Shown here piece by piece: positions 1 through 10,290 of a stretch of 64,000 nucleotides of DNA. Position numbers and translations under genes: made by a program. How positions within the stretch are numbered: position 1 is the stretch's first letter; every line of letters starts with the position of its first letter. The notes beneath the pieces are model-generated. The model was not told the origin of the DNA, made no database searches, and was given only the letters and a program-made list of their open reading frames with translations. This DNA comes from Pomphorhynchus laevis (Eukaryota; Acanthocephala; Palaeacanthocephala; Echinorhynchida; Pomphorhynchidae). Location: contig WNNJ02000594.1 of NCBI GenBank assembly GCA_012934845.2, positions 1-64,000 of the forward strand, read 5' to 3'.

Positions 1-74
1 ATATATATAGTGAATTTTTTCTGCTTTTATCTATATATACATGTGGCAAAAAGCGGGCGAAACGAAAACGGTTG

Positions 75-245
75 TGGCAATGGCGCCGTTAGTAGTCAGG
101 GTGTATGGAATTGGATATCATGAAGGAAGGATTCTGTAGCTGGTTTTCAATGCGAAAGTCACCTCGTGTGACCTAGCAACTTATCATTACATAAATAAAA
201 ATCCATCAAAAGATCACAAGACCCGATTTCAATCGATCTTCATGA
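75..245. repeat. Dispersed repeat, copy 1 (partner at 30140-30305)
   Basis: This stretch aligns by eye over about 170 bp with 30140-30305: both share the order GGTGTATG, ATGAAGGAA, GTAGCTGGTTT, GTGTGA and a closing TGATCTTCA-like block. Identity is roughly 70%. No reading frame is seen. The partner lies just past the 3' end of the receptor gene. The family is not recognised. Confidence 0.6.
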
Positions 246-254
246 TCTCATACG

Positions 255-255
<1 letters not shown>

Positions 256-319
<64 letters not shown>
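256..319. repeat. (TA)n microsatellite at PLE copy edge
   Basis: About 32 uninterrupted TA units. The DNA to its right is PLE reverse-transcriptase sequence on the minus strand. The array sits at the position in the PLE where the minus copy at 12894-15300 also carries a (TA)n array, at the short ATATACATATATATG stretch of the intact copy. Confidence 0.9.
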
Positions 320-325
<6 letters not shown>

Positions 326-1175
326 ATTTATTTTTCTAGCGCTTCTTTAATATCTGTTAAATCTAGATTTGTATAAAGCGTACTAAGATCGTACGTATTT
401 ACATTCTTAAATTTTTTTCTTTTGTGTGTTCCAAAAATTCTTTTGTAGAATTAATAGTGAAATAGCGTTTTTAACCAGTATTAATTTCGATTACCCTATA
501 CAAATTCTTGAAGTGTGTTTTAATTACTTTAAGTATTTTATTCATATAAACAGGAAGTGGTCTTAATGTACATATAAAATCACTACATATGATATTTTGT
601 TTTATTAAATTTTAATGTAATTTTTGATTCCAATATAATATAGGTGTAGTTTTTTTCTGATTCAACCTTTATACCCTTTTTATTCAAAATGTAACAGTGA
701 CTTGTGATAATTGTTTCTAAACTTAAATCACTACGTTCGTTTGCTGCGTTTACATTAAAATCATTATAATTTACTTATTTCATCAGTATATCATAATAAG
801 TCTTTTGCATATGAAGACAAAGTTATTACTAGCTTTATCAACAGTTGTTATTATATAGTTATCCTTTAATTTGGTAAGTTCTGTTAACCTTTCATAATCG
901 TCAATTTATCTTCGATTTAGTGAACAAATGATATCTTTAAAAAATCTTCTTATATTTACATATAGATCTTTCAGCTTATTATCCCTTAAAAGTTGCTTTT
1001 GTATTTCTAATTGATCATATATATACTTATCTTTTATAATATTTTTAATATTTCCATGTACCACGTCATTTAATCCCAATGGGTACATGTAATTAAGCGT
1101 TTTAATCCAAAAATCTTCTCTTTCTTATAGTTTTTGATTTTATATTGACTTTTTTCCTTCAATAATGTTTTAAAA
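320..1175 (-). mobile_element. Penelope-like element fragment, internally deleted
   Basis: Minus-strand sequence matching the reverse transcriptase of the element at 9888-12525. The part at 320-884 covers the FSTLYT-region back to the segment homologous to MYKELTKLKDNY. At about 885 the match jumps to the N-terminal part (SFSKDIICSINQK-like), so about 600 bp of the coding region are missing. The right end reaches the junction between endonuclease and RT regions (homologue of MYPLGLNEV). Many stops; dead copy. Confidence 0.8.
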
Positions 1176-1339
1176 TAAATAAGTGTATATTTGTGTTTTT
1201 TGTTTTCCGTGATTTTATTGTTTAGTCGTCTTATTAACGACCGTTTCTTGTCTTGTTATTGGAAACCAATTTCACACCTACAGTAAAGAATACACACTTC
1301 AAGAATTTGTTTTACTATTTATGCAACTATTTGTAACGA

Positions 1340-2440
1340 TATTGTATTTCTTCAAAATCATTTAAATAATTTAATAAATGCATATTATTAACCAGGTCAC
1401 TATAAAAATATCATCAAACAGAAAATTGTAAAGTATATAAATCAGCACAATAATATTAAAAATAAATTTAAAATTATTAGCGGGAAATTTTTATGGATAA
1501 TAAATAATTTGCTTTGTATTTGAATATAATACAAAAAAAATAAAAAAAGTAATAATAAAAAATAAAATAAAATAGAATATAATAATTAATCAGAGGAAAT
1601 AATTAATTAATAATATTATTAATTATTAATAATATTAATTATTAATAATTAATTAATAATTAATCAGAGGAAATACGTAATTAGCACTTGTTTGACCTTT
1701 GCTGCTATGTGGAGTCGAGTAAATTGGGCCGAAACCTGATAGCATAGCAGTTCCTCCTGATGACCTCTAATCCGAATTATGATGCAACATCTGTTATTTA
1801 GTAGTGATTTCACACAAATATACCTTTTTTAATTTCAATTTTTTATTTTAACTTGATATAAGTTATATAAAACCTTTTAACAATTATTCATAATTATTTA
1901 TTATCTTAACAATCATCTAAGCCAGACGAAAAAGAATTACGATAACAGTATTAGATACCGTTTCGTCATCACAATGATTCATCAGTGACAGATCCCCTCC
2001 ACTGCTGGATGCAGAGGAGGACTAGCGGACGGCATGAAACGAATCATGTGTATGATGTACTAGTAACGTCATAGCGTGCTAAACCAACACTACGGCTTCA
2101 CCAAATAGGATCATTAGCAAAAGAACTGGCAAATGCCAGCGCATGTATCTTTTATATCGGCTAACTTCTTTTAATTATGATCTGGCAATGATTAGTCATT
2201 GTGATGACGAAACGGTATTTAATTCTGCTATGGTCGTTCTTTCGCATCTGGATTAGATGATTGTTGACATAATTCACGCGGAATGGTATCGTTTGAGAAA
2301 TTCATATTTATTATCTAATTATTAAATTTTGATTTACTGATTTAGCATTTTTATTTTTTTTATTTTTATTTATTTTTATTTATTTATTTATTTATTATTT
2401 TTTAATTATATTAATTACGTAGACTCAGTTAGCTGAATTA
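1340..2440 (+). mobile_element. Penelope-like element, 3' end fragment (interrupted)
   Basis: Starts in the last codons of the PLE reverse transcriptase (homologous to IGFLQNHLNNLID of the copy at 10291), passes the stop near 1500, and contains the conserved structured 3' module (about 1660-1790) with GGCCGAAACCTGATAGCATA and CTGATGACCTCT. It ends at the family's terminal signature ACGTAGACTCAGTTAGCTGA near 2417-2437. It is opposite in orientation to the fragment at 320-1175 and is interrupted by a 399-bp insertion at 1907-2305. Confidence 0.8.
1907..2305. mobile_element. SINE-like insertion with 11-bp target site duplication
   Basis: This 399-bp segment interrupts the PLE 3' end and is bounded by perfect direct repeats ATTTATTATCT at 1896-1906 and 2306-2316; the uninterrupted PLE 3' ends elsewhere in the window show the single-copy state. 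Inside, two imperfect inverted segments of about 80 bp (near 1908-1985 and 2185-2265) share AACAATCATCTAA and ACCGTTTCGTCATCACAATG. No protein is encoded. The long target duplication suits LINE-mediated SINE insertion; inverted arms would also suit a MITE. Confidence 0.7.
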
Positions 2441-2444
2441 AATG

Positions 2445-3310
2445 AAGGGGAATATTTTCTTCGTTCCATTAAAACTATCTAATTAGTAAAAAAAGTTTTA
2501 TCATCCGAGTATGATTATAAAAATTTGCAAATATTCCCGTTTCATAATTAAAATTGATGTGTACCTATTAAACCTACTGTGGGTTTAATAGCATGTGTGA
2601 AGAATAAGTAAAAAAGCGTGTTTTTCTGTGCAACAGCTGTTCGCTTTAATTCACTGTATTAAAATCGTGAACAAATTTTGTATATAATTGGATACTTAAA
2701 TAAATTGGAAATGATTTTAAACAATATAGTCTAACTATGCACAAATTTCTATAAAACAATTGTACAAAGTATGGAGATAATTAATATACATTCTAACTCC
2801 ACACCTACATATACATAATGTGTCCTATAACAAAATTAGAAAATAAAAAATATTCAAAAAATAAAATAGTATTTTTAATCGTTCTTCAATACACTGGTGG
2901 TGTCGCAAAGCTTATGAAAACATTCCATGCTGTTACAATGCAGCATAGATTGTCGTAAGAATTGTTGGAACGTAAGTCAAGGTCATCACAATATATCGAG
3001 TTCATCCAGCTTTTCAGTAAAAAATTATGCTGTGAATTCACACAACGTTGCTTTCTCTCTTGATCAATGTCATCACAATGGGGACTCGTCAGGTAAAAAA
3101 AATAATCTCCACGATAGAGTATTTGCTGTCAGAACAATTTAATACACATTCAGTAGGAACAATTACAGAAAATACGACTGCATTGCTTTATAATCTCATC
3201 TTTGCTATTAAAACCAGCAATACGGTAAGGTGATACGTCTTTGTGATCCTTTTTTTAGTTTGGGTGGTTACAATTAAAGAAATATCAGTACTAGCACACT
3301 AATTAGCTAG
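2445..3310. other. Gene-free AT-rich DNA
   Basis: Only short chance frames are seen here. No repeat family recognised elsewhere in the window was found. The 3' part presumably holds the promoter region of the gene starting at 3462. Confidence 0.5.
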
Positions 3311-3315
3311 ATTAA

Positions 3316-3326
3316 AGTATAAAACA
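3316..3326 (+). promoter_or_regulatory. Candidate TATA box for the 3462 gene
   Basis: AGTATAAAAC lies about 140 bp before the ATG at 3462. A second TATA-like ACATATAAAG occurs near 3374. Either could serve; in AT-rich DNA such matches are common, so support is weak. Confidence 0.3.
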
Positions 3327-3461
3327 ACGATTCACATAAAGACAGACCGCAATTTACAAAAGCACATACGGTTTACATATAAAGGGTGAAATTAAAAATA
3401 TAATTTCAGGTGGTCGTTTCAAAAAGCAGTTAAAAAGTCTTAAACGGCAAAATATCAAACA

Positions 3462-4229
3462 ATGTCATGGTTTCCTTATAACAACAATTGCAATGGGAAT
3501 AATCAAAATCGTGGTAATATGTGTAATAATGGGATGGGGAATAATAGAAACGGAGGCGGACGATTTAATAACGGCAATTGCGGGTTTAACAATAACGGGA
3601 ATAATGGCAATAATCCTAATGGCGGCAGTGGATTTAATAATGGTAATTTTAACAACAATGGTAACAATGGCGGCTTTAATAATTGTAACGGCGGTAATGG
3701 CCCCAACAATGCTCCTCCTCGGCCTCCTTCGATGCAGGAATTTTTTCGAAATCCTTCAAAATGGACGAATTTCGGAAATTGCAACAACAATAACAGGGGA
3801 GGCTGCCAATGTAATAGGAGAAACGGCCAACCAAACAACAACAATAATAGCAATAATAATGAGAATGGTGGTAATAATATTTGTCAATGCGATAAATGCA
3901 AAGCTAAGAGGGCAGCAGGTGCAAACGGAAATACTTCCGCTGACAAAGTTAGAAGCGATGATAACAATAGATTTAATCAAAATGATAAATGTAATTGTCC
4001 GAAATGTAAAGCAAACAGATGTAATGAACGCCCAGTGATATGTGACGATCCCAATTGCCGATGTGCATGCCATGGTCTCAGAGACAATAAATCCTCGAAA
4101 TTAAAAACGACAACGAAGAAAAGCGATAAAAAGTATAAAATACCAATTACCGACTCAAGCAATACAACAGATTCACACGATACCACTGCGGATACTGATT
4201 ACTGCTGTTGGAATCAGCAGCGGTGTTGA
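3462..4229 (+). CDS. Asn/Gly-rich protein with CxCxxC clusters, function unknown
   Basis: A 255-residue single-exon frame. Residues about 5-80 are almost only Asn and Gly with scattered Phe and Cys in FNNGN/FNNNGN-type repeats. A proline-rich turn (APPRPPS) follows near residue 86. Then come cysteine clusters: GGCQCNRRNG, CQCDKCKAKR, CNCPKCKANRC and DPNCRCACHG, and a lysine-rich stretch before the C-terminal DYCCWNQQRC. The repeated CxCxxCKAxR unit could bind metal or form disulfides. There is no signal peptide or membrane segment. The ATG sits in AACAATGTC, and codon choice varies between repeats, which argues for a translated repeat rather than a simple satellite. A polyadenylation signal follows at about 4492. 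I do not recognise a family. GTGAG directly after the stop could be a splice donor, so the C-terminus is not certain. Confidence 0.65.
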   Translation: MSWFPYNNNCNGNNQNRGNMCNNGMGNNRNGGGRFNNGNCGFNNNGNNGNNPNGGSGFNNGNFNNNGNNGGFNNCNGGNGPNNAPPRPPSMQEFFRNPSKWTNFGNCNNNNRGGCQCNRRNGQPNNNNNSNNNENGGNNICQCDKCKAKRAAGANGNTSADKVRSDDNNRFNQNDKCNCPKCKANRCNERPVICDDPNCRCACHGLRDNKSSKLKTTTKKSDKKYKIPITDSSNTTDSHDTTADTDYCCWNQQRC

Positions 4230-4490
4230 GGTGAGATGGAAAAACGTTTCGACGAACATGATTTCTGGATATTGCGAAACTGTCGATTAATATGAGGAGA
4301 TATTACCGTTTTGTATCTATTTATATTTTTATTTCAGCTCATTTATACCGGGTCTTGAAGTTTTCTTCGTTAAAAAATATAATAGTATTCAAGATAAGGA
4401 GAGGCTTGATTTTCTGACTCAATCTTCCATGTGGTTAGACATATTTAAAACAACTTGTAATTTAGAAAATTCATACTAAATTTGAAATTT

Positions 4491-4498
4491 CAAATAAA
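4491..4498 (+). terminator. Candidate polyadenylation signal
   Basis: CAAATAAAT lies about 260 bp past the stop codon of the Asn/Gly-rich gene, the first AATAAA match downstream. Confidence 0.4.
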
Positions 4499-4691
4499 TT
4501 TTTCTCTAAGAATAATTTCTACTGAATGAATGACATTCATTTTTACTGAGTTTTGCATGATAAATTATGCCTTATTTATATTTTACGATATTTAAATATT
4601 TAATTGACAATGTTTATAAAAATAATAATATACTGTAAAGCAAATGAGCAAATTTTAAAAGATCAATTTAATAGTATTTTTTCAATATTTC

Positions 4692-6690
4692 AGATTAGCA
4701 TACTGAGTATATGTATTTTATATTATTTATAAAATTAAAAAGGATAAATAAAATAAATAATTAAATGATCATAAATATTTTTAAAAAATAAATAATTATA
4801 TAAGATTTGATTTAATTTATATCAAGTTAAAATTTATAATTGAAACTTAAAATAAAATTCGATTTTTGTGAATTGACTAATAAATAACATACGATTCATT
4901 AGAGTAAGGAATAGAAGTCATCAGGAGGAACTGCTATTTTATCAAATTTCAGACTCGATTCCTCAACTTAACATAGCAGCGGGCCAAATACATGCTAATT
5001 ACGTATTTCCTTTGATGAAATTTGATTATCTAGTATTTTATTCTAATACAAAGCATATTATTTATTATCCATAAAAAATTTTCGCTAATAATTTTAAATT
5101 TATTTTTAATGTTATTGTGTTGATTTTTATATTTTACTATTTTCTATTTGATAGTATTTTTATAGTAACCCAGTTTAAAATATGCATCTATTAAATTATT
5201 TAAATGATTTTGAAGAAAGCCAATATCATTACATATTGTTGCAATTCTTAAAATTTCATTATTTAATGTATTATATTTTATATTATATGGTATGCATGAA
5301 TGCTCATGCAAAAATATGTTTCTTGTAAATTTAAATATGTTGTCTTTACGATATAAATTAATAGTAGTTTTAGTTAATGTTAATTTAATGTTCATATCTA
5401 GATATACATCTTCTTTATCATCAATATTGGTTTTGCTAAGAATAATGATACTTGGATAAATTTGTTCACTAATTGAATAAAAATTGCTAGAATTAAATAC
5501 ACATATATCATCACTGTATTGAAACATACATTTCATATCTTTATATAATTCAGATTTATTTTTTAAACAGTTCTGAACAAATTCACATTCTATAAAGCTT
5601 AAAAACAAGTCAGCTATAATTGGGCTACTATTACCTCTCATTGGAACACCTTTTAATTGTCTAAATCTATATGTCCCTACTTTTAAATAATTTTGATTTA
5701 TCAAAATATTTAAGGATTCTATTAATTCAATTTTATCCATATATTTATATTTACTTAATGGTTTAATTTTTATTAGACGGGCGTTATAATTATTGTAACA
5801 TATATATGTATATCTTTTTCCGAATATAATATTAATTAATTTTTCTAACGCTTTAATATCAGCTAAACTAGATTTGTATAAAGCGTACTAAAATCGTATG
5901 TATTTATATTTTGAAAATTTATTTCTTTTGTCTGTTCAAAAAATTCTTTTGTAGAATTAATGCTGAAATAGTGTTTTATATCAGTATTAATTTCGATTAC
6001 CTTGCAATATTTTTTGAAGTGTGTTTTAATTATTCTTAGTATTTAATTCATATAAACAGACAAGGGTTTATTGTATATTTCTGTAAATTTTGATTCTAAT
6101 ATAATATAGGTATAGCTTAATTATTTGAATCAACCTTTATACCCTTTTTATCAATTATAGGACAATAACTTGCAATAATTGTTTCTAAACGTAAATCATT
6201 ACACTCATATGTTGTGTTTATATTTAAATCATTAAAATTAACTTCTTTCATCAGTATATCATAATAAAGCTTTTTGCATCTGAAGACAAAGTTATTATAT
6301 TCTTTATCAATAGCTGTTATCATATAGTTATTCTTTAATTTAGTAAGTTCTAAATACATGCATTTATTAATTTTATCTTTCCTTATATAATTAATTGTTG
6401 TTTTTTAATTTTATCAAATATATTATCTTTCCAAATATTAATCTTTGATATATTTAAGCTTTTACTATTAATTAGTTTACCAAAATAAGCATTTAAGTCA
6501 TTACATAACGAATTGTAAATTTTATTTTTATTGTTATTATTAAATCTATATTTATACCTTTTGATAGCATTTTCTTTAATTCACTATCTTCAATTAATTC
6601 TAGATTATGTATGCAAATATATTCTGTTTTTAGCAATTGCATTCAGTTTCTATAATGTTTCTAATGTCATCATTACATATTGATTTCAAT
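4692..6690 (-). mobile_element. Penelope-like element, diverged and 5'-truncated
   Basis: About 2 kb on the minus strand. From its 3' end (4692): the terminal signature in diverged form (TATACTCAG), the structured 3' module at about 4900-5030, a stop near 5144, then reverse transcriptase in broken frames. A 198-residue frame (5144-5740) keeps KGVPMRGNSSPIIADLFLSF and, in place of the YIDD box, YSDD. Further 5' are pieces homologous to ELTKLKNNYMITAID (6117-6359) and to ETECNC (about 6640). Homology stops near 6690. More diverged than the copy at 10 kb, so an older insertion. Confidence 0.85.
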
Positions 6691-6694
6691 ATAT

Positions 6695-9430
6695 GGCATT
6701 GATTATCCTCACATTAATAGATTCAAAAAATGTTTTATATTTTGATGAATAGCATAATTCTCTTATCAAAAATTTAGAATTGAGCAACCTTAACGTCACT
6801 ATATTTTAAATCTGAATAAGTCTAGAACAAATTATTCTGAAAAAACTTTTTTATATCCATGGTGTCAACAGGGAATTTAAAGAACGTAACTCAATTTCCC
6901 TAGCATTGCCAAATCAGTCAGTAGGATTTAAAAGATCAATCAGGTTTTTGGTATACCTAATGGTATTACTTTTCTCTTCCATTCGTAATGTCCGCCGTAA
7001 TTGAGTAAGAATCACTTATTAATTATCTTCTCTTCAATGGGATTGCTAAGAACATAAATTTAACTTATCGATTTTTGCTTTAACTACGAAACTTATGTAT
7101 TGCCCGAACAAAAAAGTAGCTCAAATGTAAGAAATAATGAACACAATGTGTTCATCTATACACATGAATTTGGAAAGCTAAAGAATGGACGAGAATAAAT
7201 CCAAACTTTGTGTCATTATAAAATATAGTGAAGTTTAGCTTTTCTCCATTGTCAGTTTTTGATAAAAGTATCAATCAAAATATAAAACATTTCATCGTTT
7301 TCTTTAATCTAATCCTGTGTGAATAATCGTTAATTAATTTTATTAGCTATGAATATTAATCTATTCATGAAAATACTGGATTATAAATATTTTTTAAAAA
7401 AAATCTCCATTTTTAATTTAATAGTACAGAATATGTAGGATCAGTTAAGATATGGAATTGTTAAAAAAAATCATGTCATACACATAAATTTAGTCCTTAA
7501 CAACAATTACTTAGTTGAAAATAGGAATTTTAGTAATCAGGAATACTGTCCAATAGTTCTAGTAGCAGTCATTCTATGATTGCCTACTGGATCAACGAAG
7601 AACTATCCAAATATTAGATAGACGTTTAAATGTCAAAGCATTATTTTATCCTTTGAAAAACCCATAATTGGTATCTGAATATGGAAAACTAAATGTAATG
7701 TATTAAGATATAATTTACAATTTTAAGGTTTTTCAAATTTAAATACTTAAGAATCAAACATTAAGAATGTTGCTGACAATATAATTTTGTAATAATCAAT
7801 TTTAATTTAAATTCTTTTACGAAATTTAATGATACGTCAAATAAATTATCGTCATGACGTATTCTGCACAGGAACACGATCAGTTGGGAATATGTCATTT
7901 GACGATCTCACAAGCTAATTTGTTGTGACGTTTAATCAGATTTCATATTTTATATATGACTGTCTTCAATTGGCATTAATTATTTACTCTTATATACAAT
8001 TAAATGCAACCCAGAATACCCATTCCTTATATTTAAAATAAAAATTAATCTTGGTTTAAGTTGAATTTTATACAATTTAGTAAAATCTCCTTGGTTCTAC
8101 AAATACAAAATAAATACCGATACATTTAACCACAATTTCATTATCATCGGCTTAAATTGTCTGGTCGACCTCCATTATGATAACATAACCATTAACTTTT
8201 GATATACTATCAAGAATGTAGAATGCATCAACTCAAGAATGTAACTGTGTAGATCCACAATGGTGAGAGGACAAATGTTCAATTCTCTGTACAAAAATTA
8301 TTTCTGGTCATTCTTTTCGTCCAGTCGTAAACAGTGTAATGTTTCTTGAAAGAACGTTGCATCCTTTAAAAAAGTCATATTTCAAGTCATACATAGCATA
8401 CATTTCATTGTAGTAGCATACATAGAAAGTCATACATAGCATTCTACTTTATTGAAATTATAGTGTAAGTAGTTGCTTCGCAAAATGCTCGCATTTAAAG
8501 TAATGATGGCGATAACTGTTGTTAGCAAATAGCACTGCTGTAAAAGCTCACAGGTCTCCCATTTATTTTCAATAGAGAAATCTAATGTGAGCAAATTCAA
8601 ATGATGCAAATAAAATGACAATTATTTTAAATAGATAAAAATAATTTTTAATTGTTTATAATAAAATTATAAATAATTAAAATTTAAATTTCAAATTTTT
8701 ATTTTTTTAATTATTTATTTTTTAATAAACCAATTTTAATTCGATATAAATCTAAAATAAAAAATAATAATTTTATTTTTTAATTAATTTTAATTCGGAT
8801 ATATAAATCGTTCTTTTAAAATCAACTTTTCTGAAATTTCAGTATAATATAGTTATCCATATCACGAACAAGTTACATAAACGAGGATAGTAAGCTTCTC
8901 AATTTTCTAAAATATTTTCAATTAAAATTACAATTATCCAAAAACAAAATAAAATTTGATTTTCTCTACACAGAAAATGAAATGTTTATAATAAACAGAT
9001 CAAAAAATACTTGATAATCTAAGATATTTTTTCAAATAACAAGTCTGAACTGCCACCTTACGGTGTTAGCGGAAATACATACAACATTAAAAATCCTATA
9101 AGAAGGATATAAAACATGCTTAGCACTAAAGGTTCTTAGGAATAATATACCCAAGCCATAAGTCTCAAATTAATCCGAAAATGAACGTAAAAAAATAACG
9201 AGCAAAAGAAAAAAGATACATAACTTTTCAAACTTGTAAAGCATCTAGAAACATCAATCCTGTATGATAATTCTGAAAAATACTGGAAAATAATAGCAAT
9301 TTTACAACAATTTAAATGTTCCATACAAAACGCTATTCTTAAAAGCTAAGTTGGAGATAATAAAACGTCACACCAAAAAATGTCATTTTGATTCAATCAG
9401 TTTTAAAACAGCGTGATTGCACCAAATGCA
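6695..9430. other. Gene-free AT-rich DNA
   Basis: I find no coding exon, RNA gene or repeat family here. The short frames at 8430-8621 and 9136-9324 have no domain-like features and are probably chance. Confidence 0.5.
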
Positions 9431-9559
9431 ATAGAGCAATTTGAACAGATATTTTTATTATATGGGAAGAATATTTTTAAACTAAATGCTGATGAATTAG
9501 TCTAAGAATACATATCCAAGTATCATCAAATTGATATTACATAAATGTGTATCATATCT

Positions 9560-9845
9560 AAACTCCTGGCTGTTTCGTATCCAAAAGAGTGATAAGGTCA
9601 TCGAAACGTAAACTCAATCTATACAATATTTGGCTAAATATGGCAACTTCCAATCTGTAACAGCCAACGAATCAAAAAACATCTGGCATGCTTTTACACG
9701 CGATATTTGCTCTGATTCGTTAAGACAGTGAGTCCTCGAATTAGATAAATTACATCTTGAAAAGGCAAATACCATCGTAAAATCATTGACTACTGAAAAT
9801 TATGACTTAAAAGTTACATGTACTCAACAATATTGAAAAAAACGT
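9560..9845 (+). mobile_element. Ty3/gypsy fossil, gag-like part
   Basis: A decayed plus-strand stretch reads as a Gag C-terminal segment: an ANESKNIWHAFTRDIC-like block followed by VLELDKLHLEKANTIV, which resembles the end of gypsy Gag as I remember it from flatworm elements. It stops at about 9845 where the PLE block begins. The pol part of what is probably the same element resumes at 15305. Broken; an old copy. Confidence 0.4.
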
Positions 9846-9887
9846 AAGTACTAATGATTTCAATTTTAGATCTTTTAAATGTAATAG

Positions 9888-10241
9888 AAAAAATGTATAG
9901 TTTGGGATGTTATAAATAATAATTGTATCGTAAGTAAAAGGACAAACAAATGTTTTTCATTAAATATTAATAATAATTGTAACTGCAATACCGCAGGTGT
10001 AGTGTATCTTATACAATGTACATGTGGATTGCAATGTATAGGAAAAACATATCAAATGCTAAAAACTAGGTATAGGCAACACATATATAATATACAGCAT
10101 AATAGTCAAACTATATTTCATAAACATATGAGATTAATAGGACATGATATTAAAAACTGTAAATTATTTATTTTAGAACATATTATCGAAGAAAACATAT
10201 CAATATTAAATCAAAAACTAATAGAAGAAAAGATTTTTTGA
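9888..10241 (+). CDS. PLE GIY-YIG endonuclease domain with Cys lead-in
   Basis: The frame is open from just after a TAG at 9885; no ATG is required because this is part of a longer element frame. It shows a cysteine-spaced lead-in (KKC, NNNC, TNKC, NCNCNT) and then the nuclease: VVYLIQC (GIY strand), CGLQCIGKT (YIG position, with CIG), RYRQH (catalytic Arg plus His), and ILEHI carrying the likely catalytic Glu. This lead-in and order are typical of PLE nucleases, which nick target DNA for target-primed reverse transcription. In this copy the frame ends at 10241 and the downstream RT frame restarts; in the minus-strand copy (about 15300 to 14514) the same region runs without interruption into the RT N-terminus, so the two are normally one protein. 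Confidence 0.8.
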   Translation, partial: KKCIVWDVINNNCIVSKRTNKCFSLNINNNCNCNTAGVVYLIQCTCGLQCIGKTYQMLKTRYRQHIYNIQHNSQTIFHKHMRLIGHDIKNCKLFILEHIIEENISILNQKLIEEKIF

Positions 10242-10290
10242 TTAAAACGCTTAATTCCATGTAACCATTAGGATTGAGTGACGTGGTACA

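Noticed and set aside
1940-1990. Hammerhead ribozyme on the minus strand of the SINE-like insertion
   Set aside because: Core CTGATGA and GAAAC plus a good stem III are present, but no partner for stem I was found and the cleavage position would be U. Not reported as a ribozyme.
3493-4186. Other-frame ORFs over the Asn/Gly-rich gene (both strands)
   Set aside because: These are Ile/Thr-rich, Leu/Pro-rich and similar shadow translations of the AAT/GGT-type repeats; only the chosen frame has regular cysteine clusters and a polar composition.
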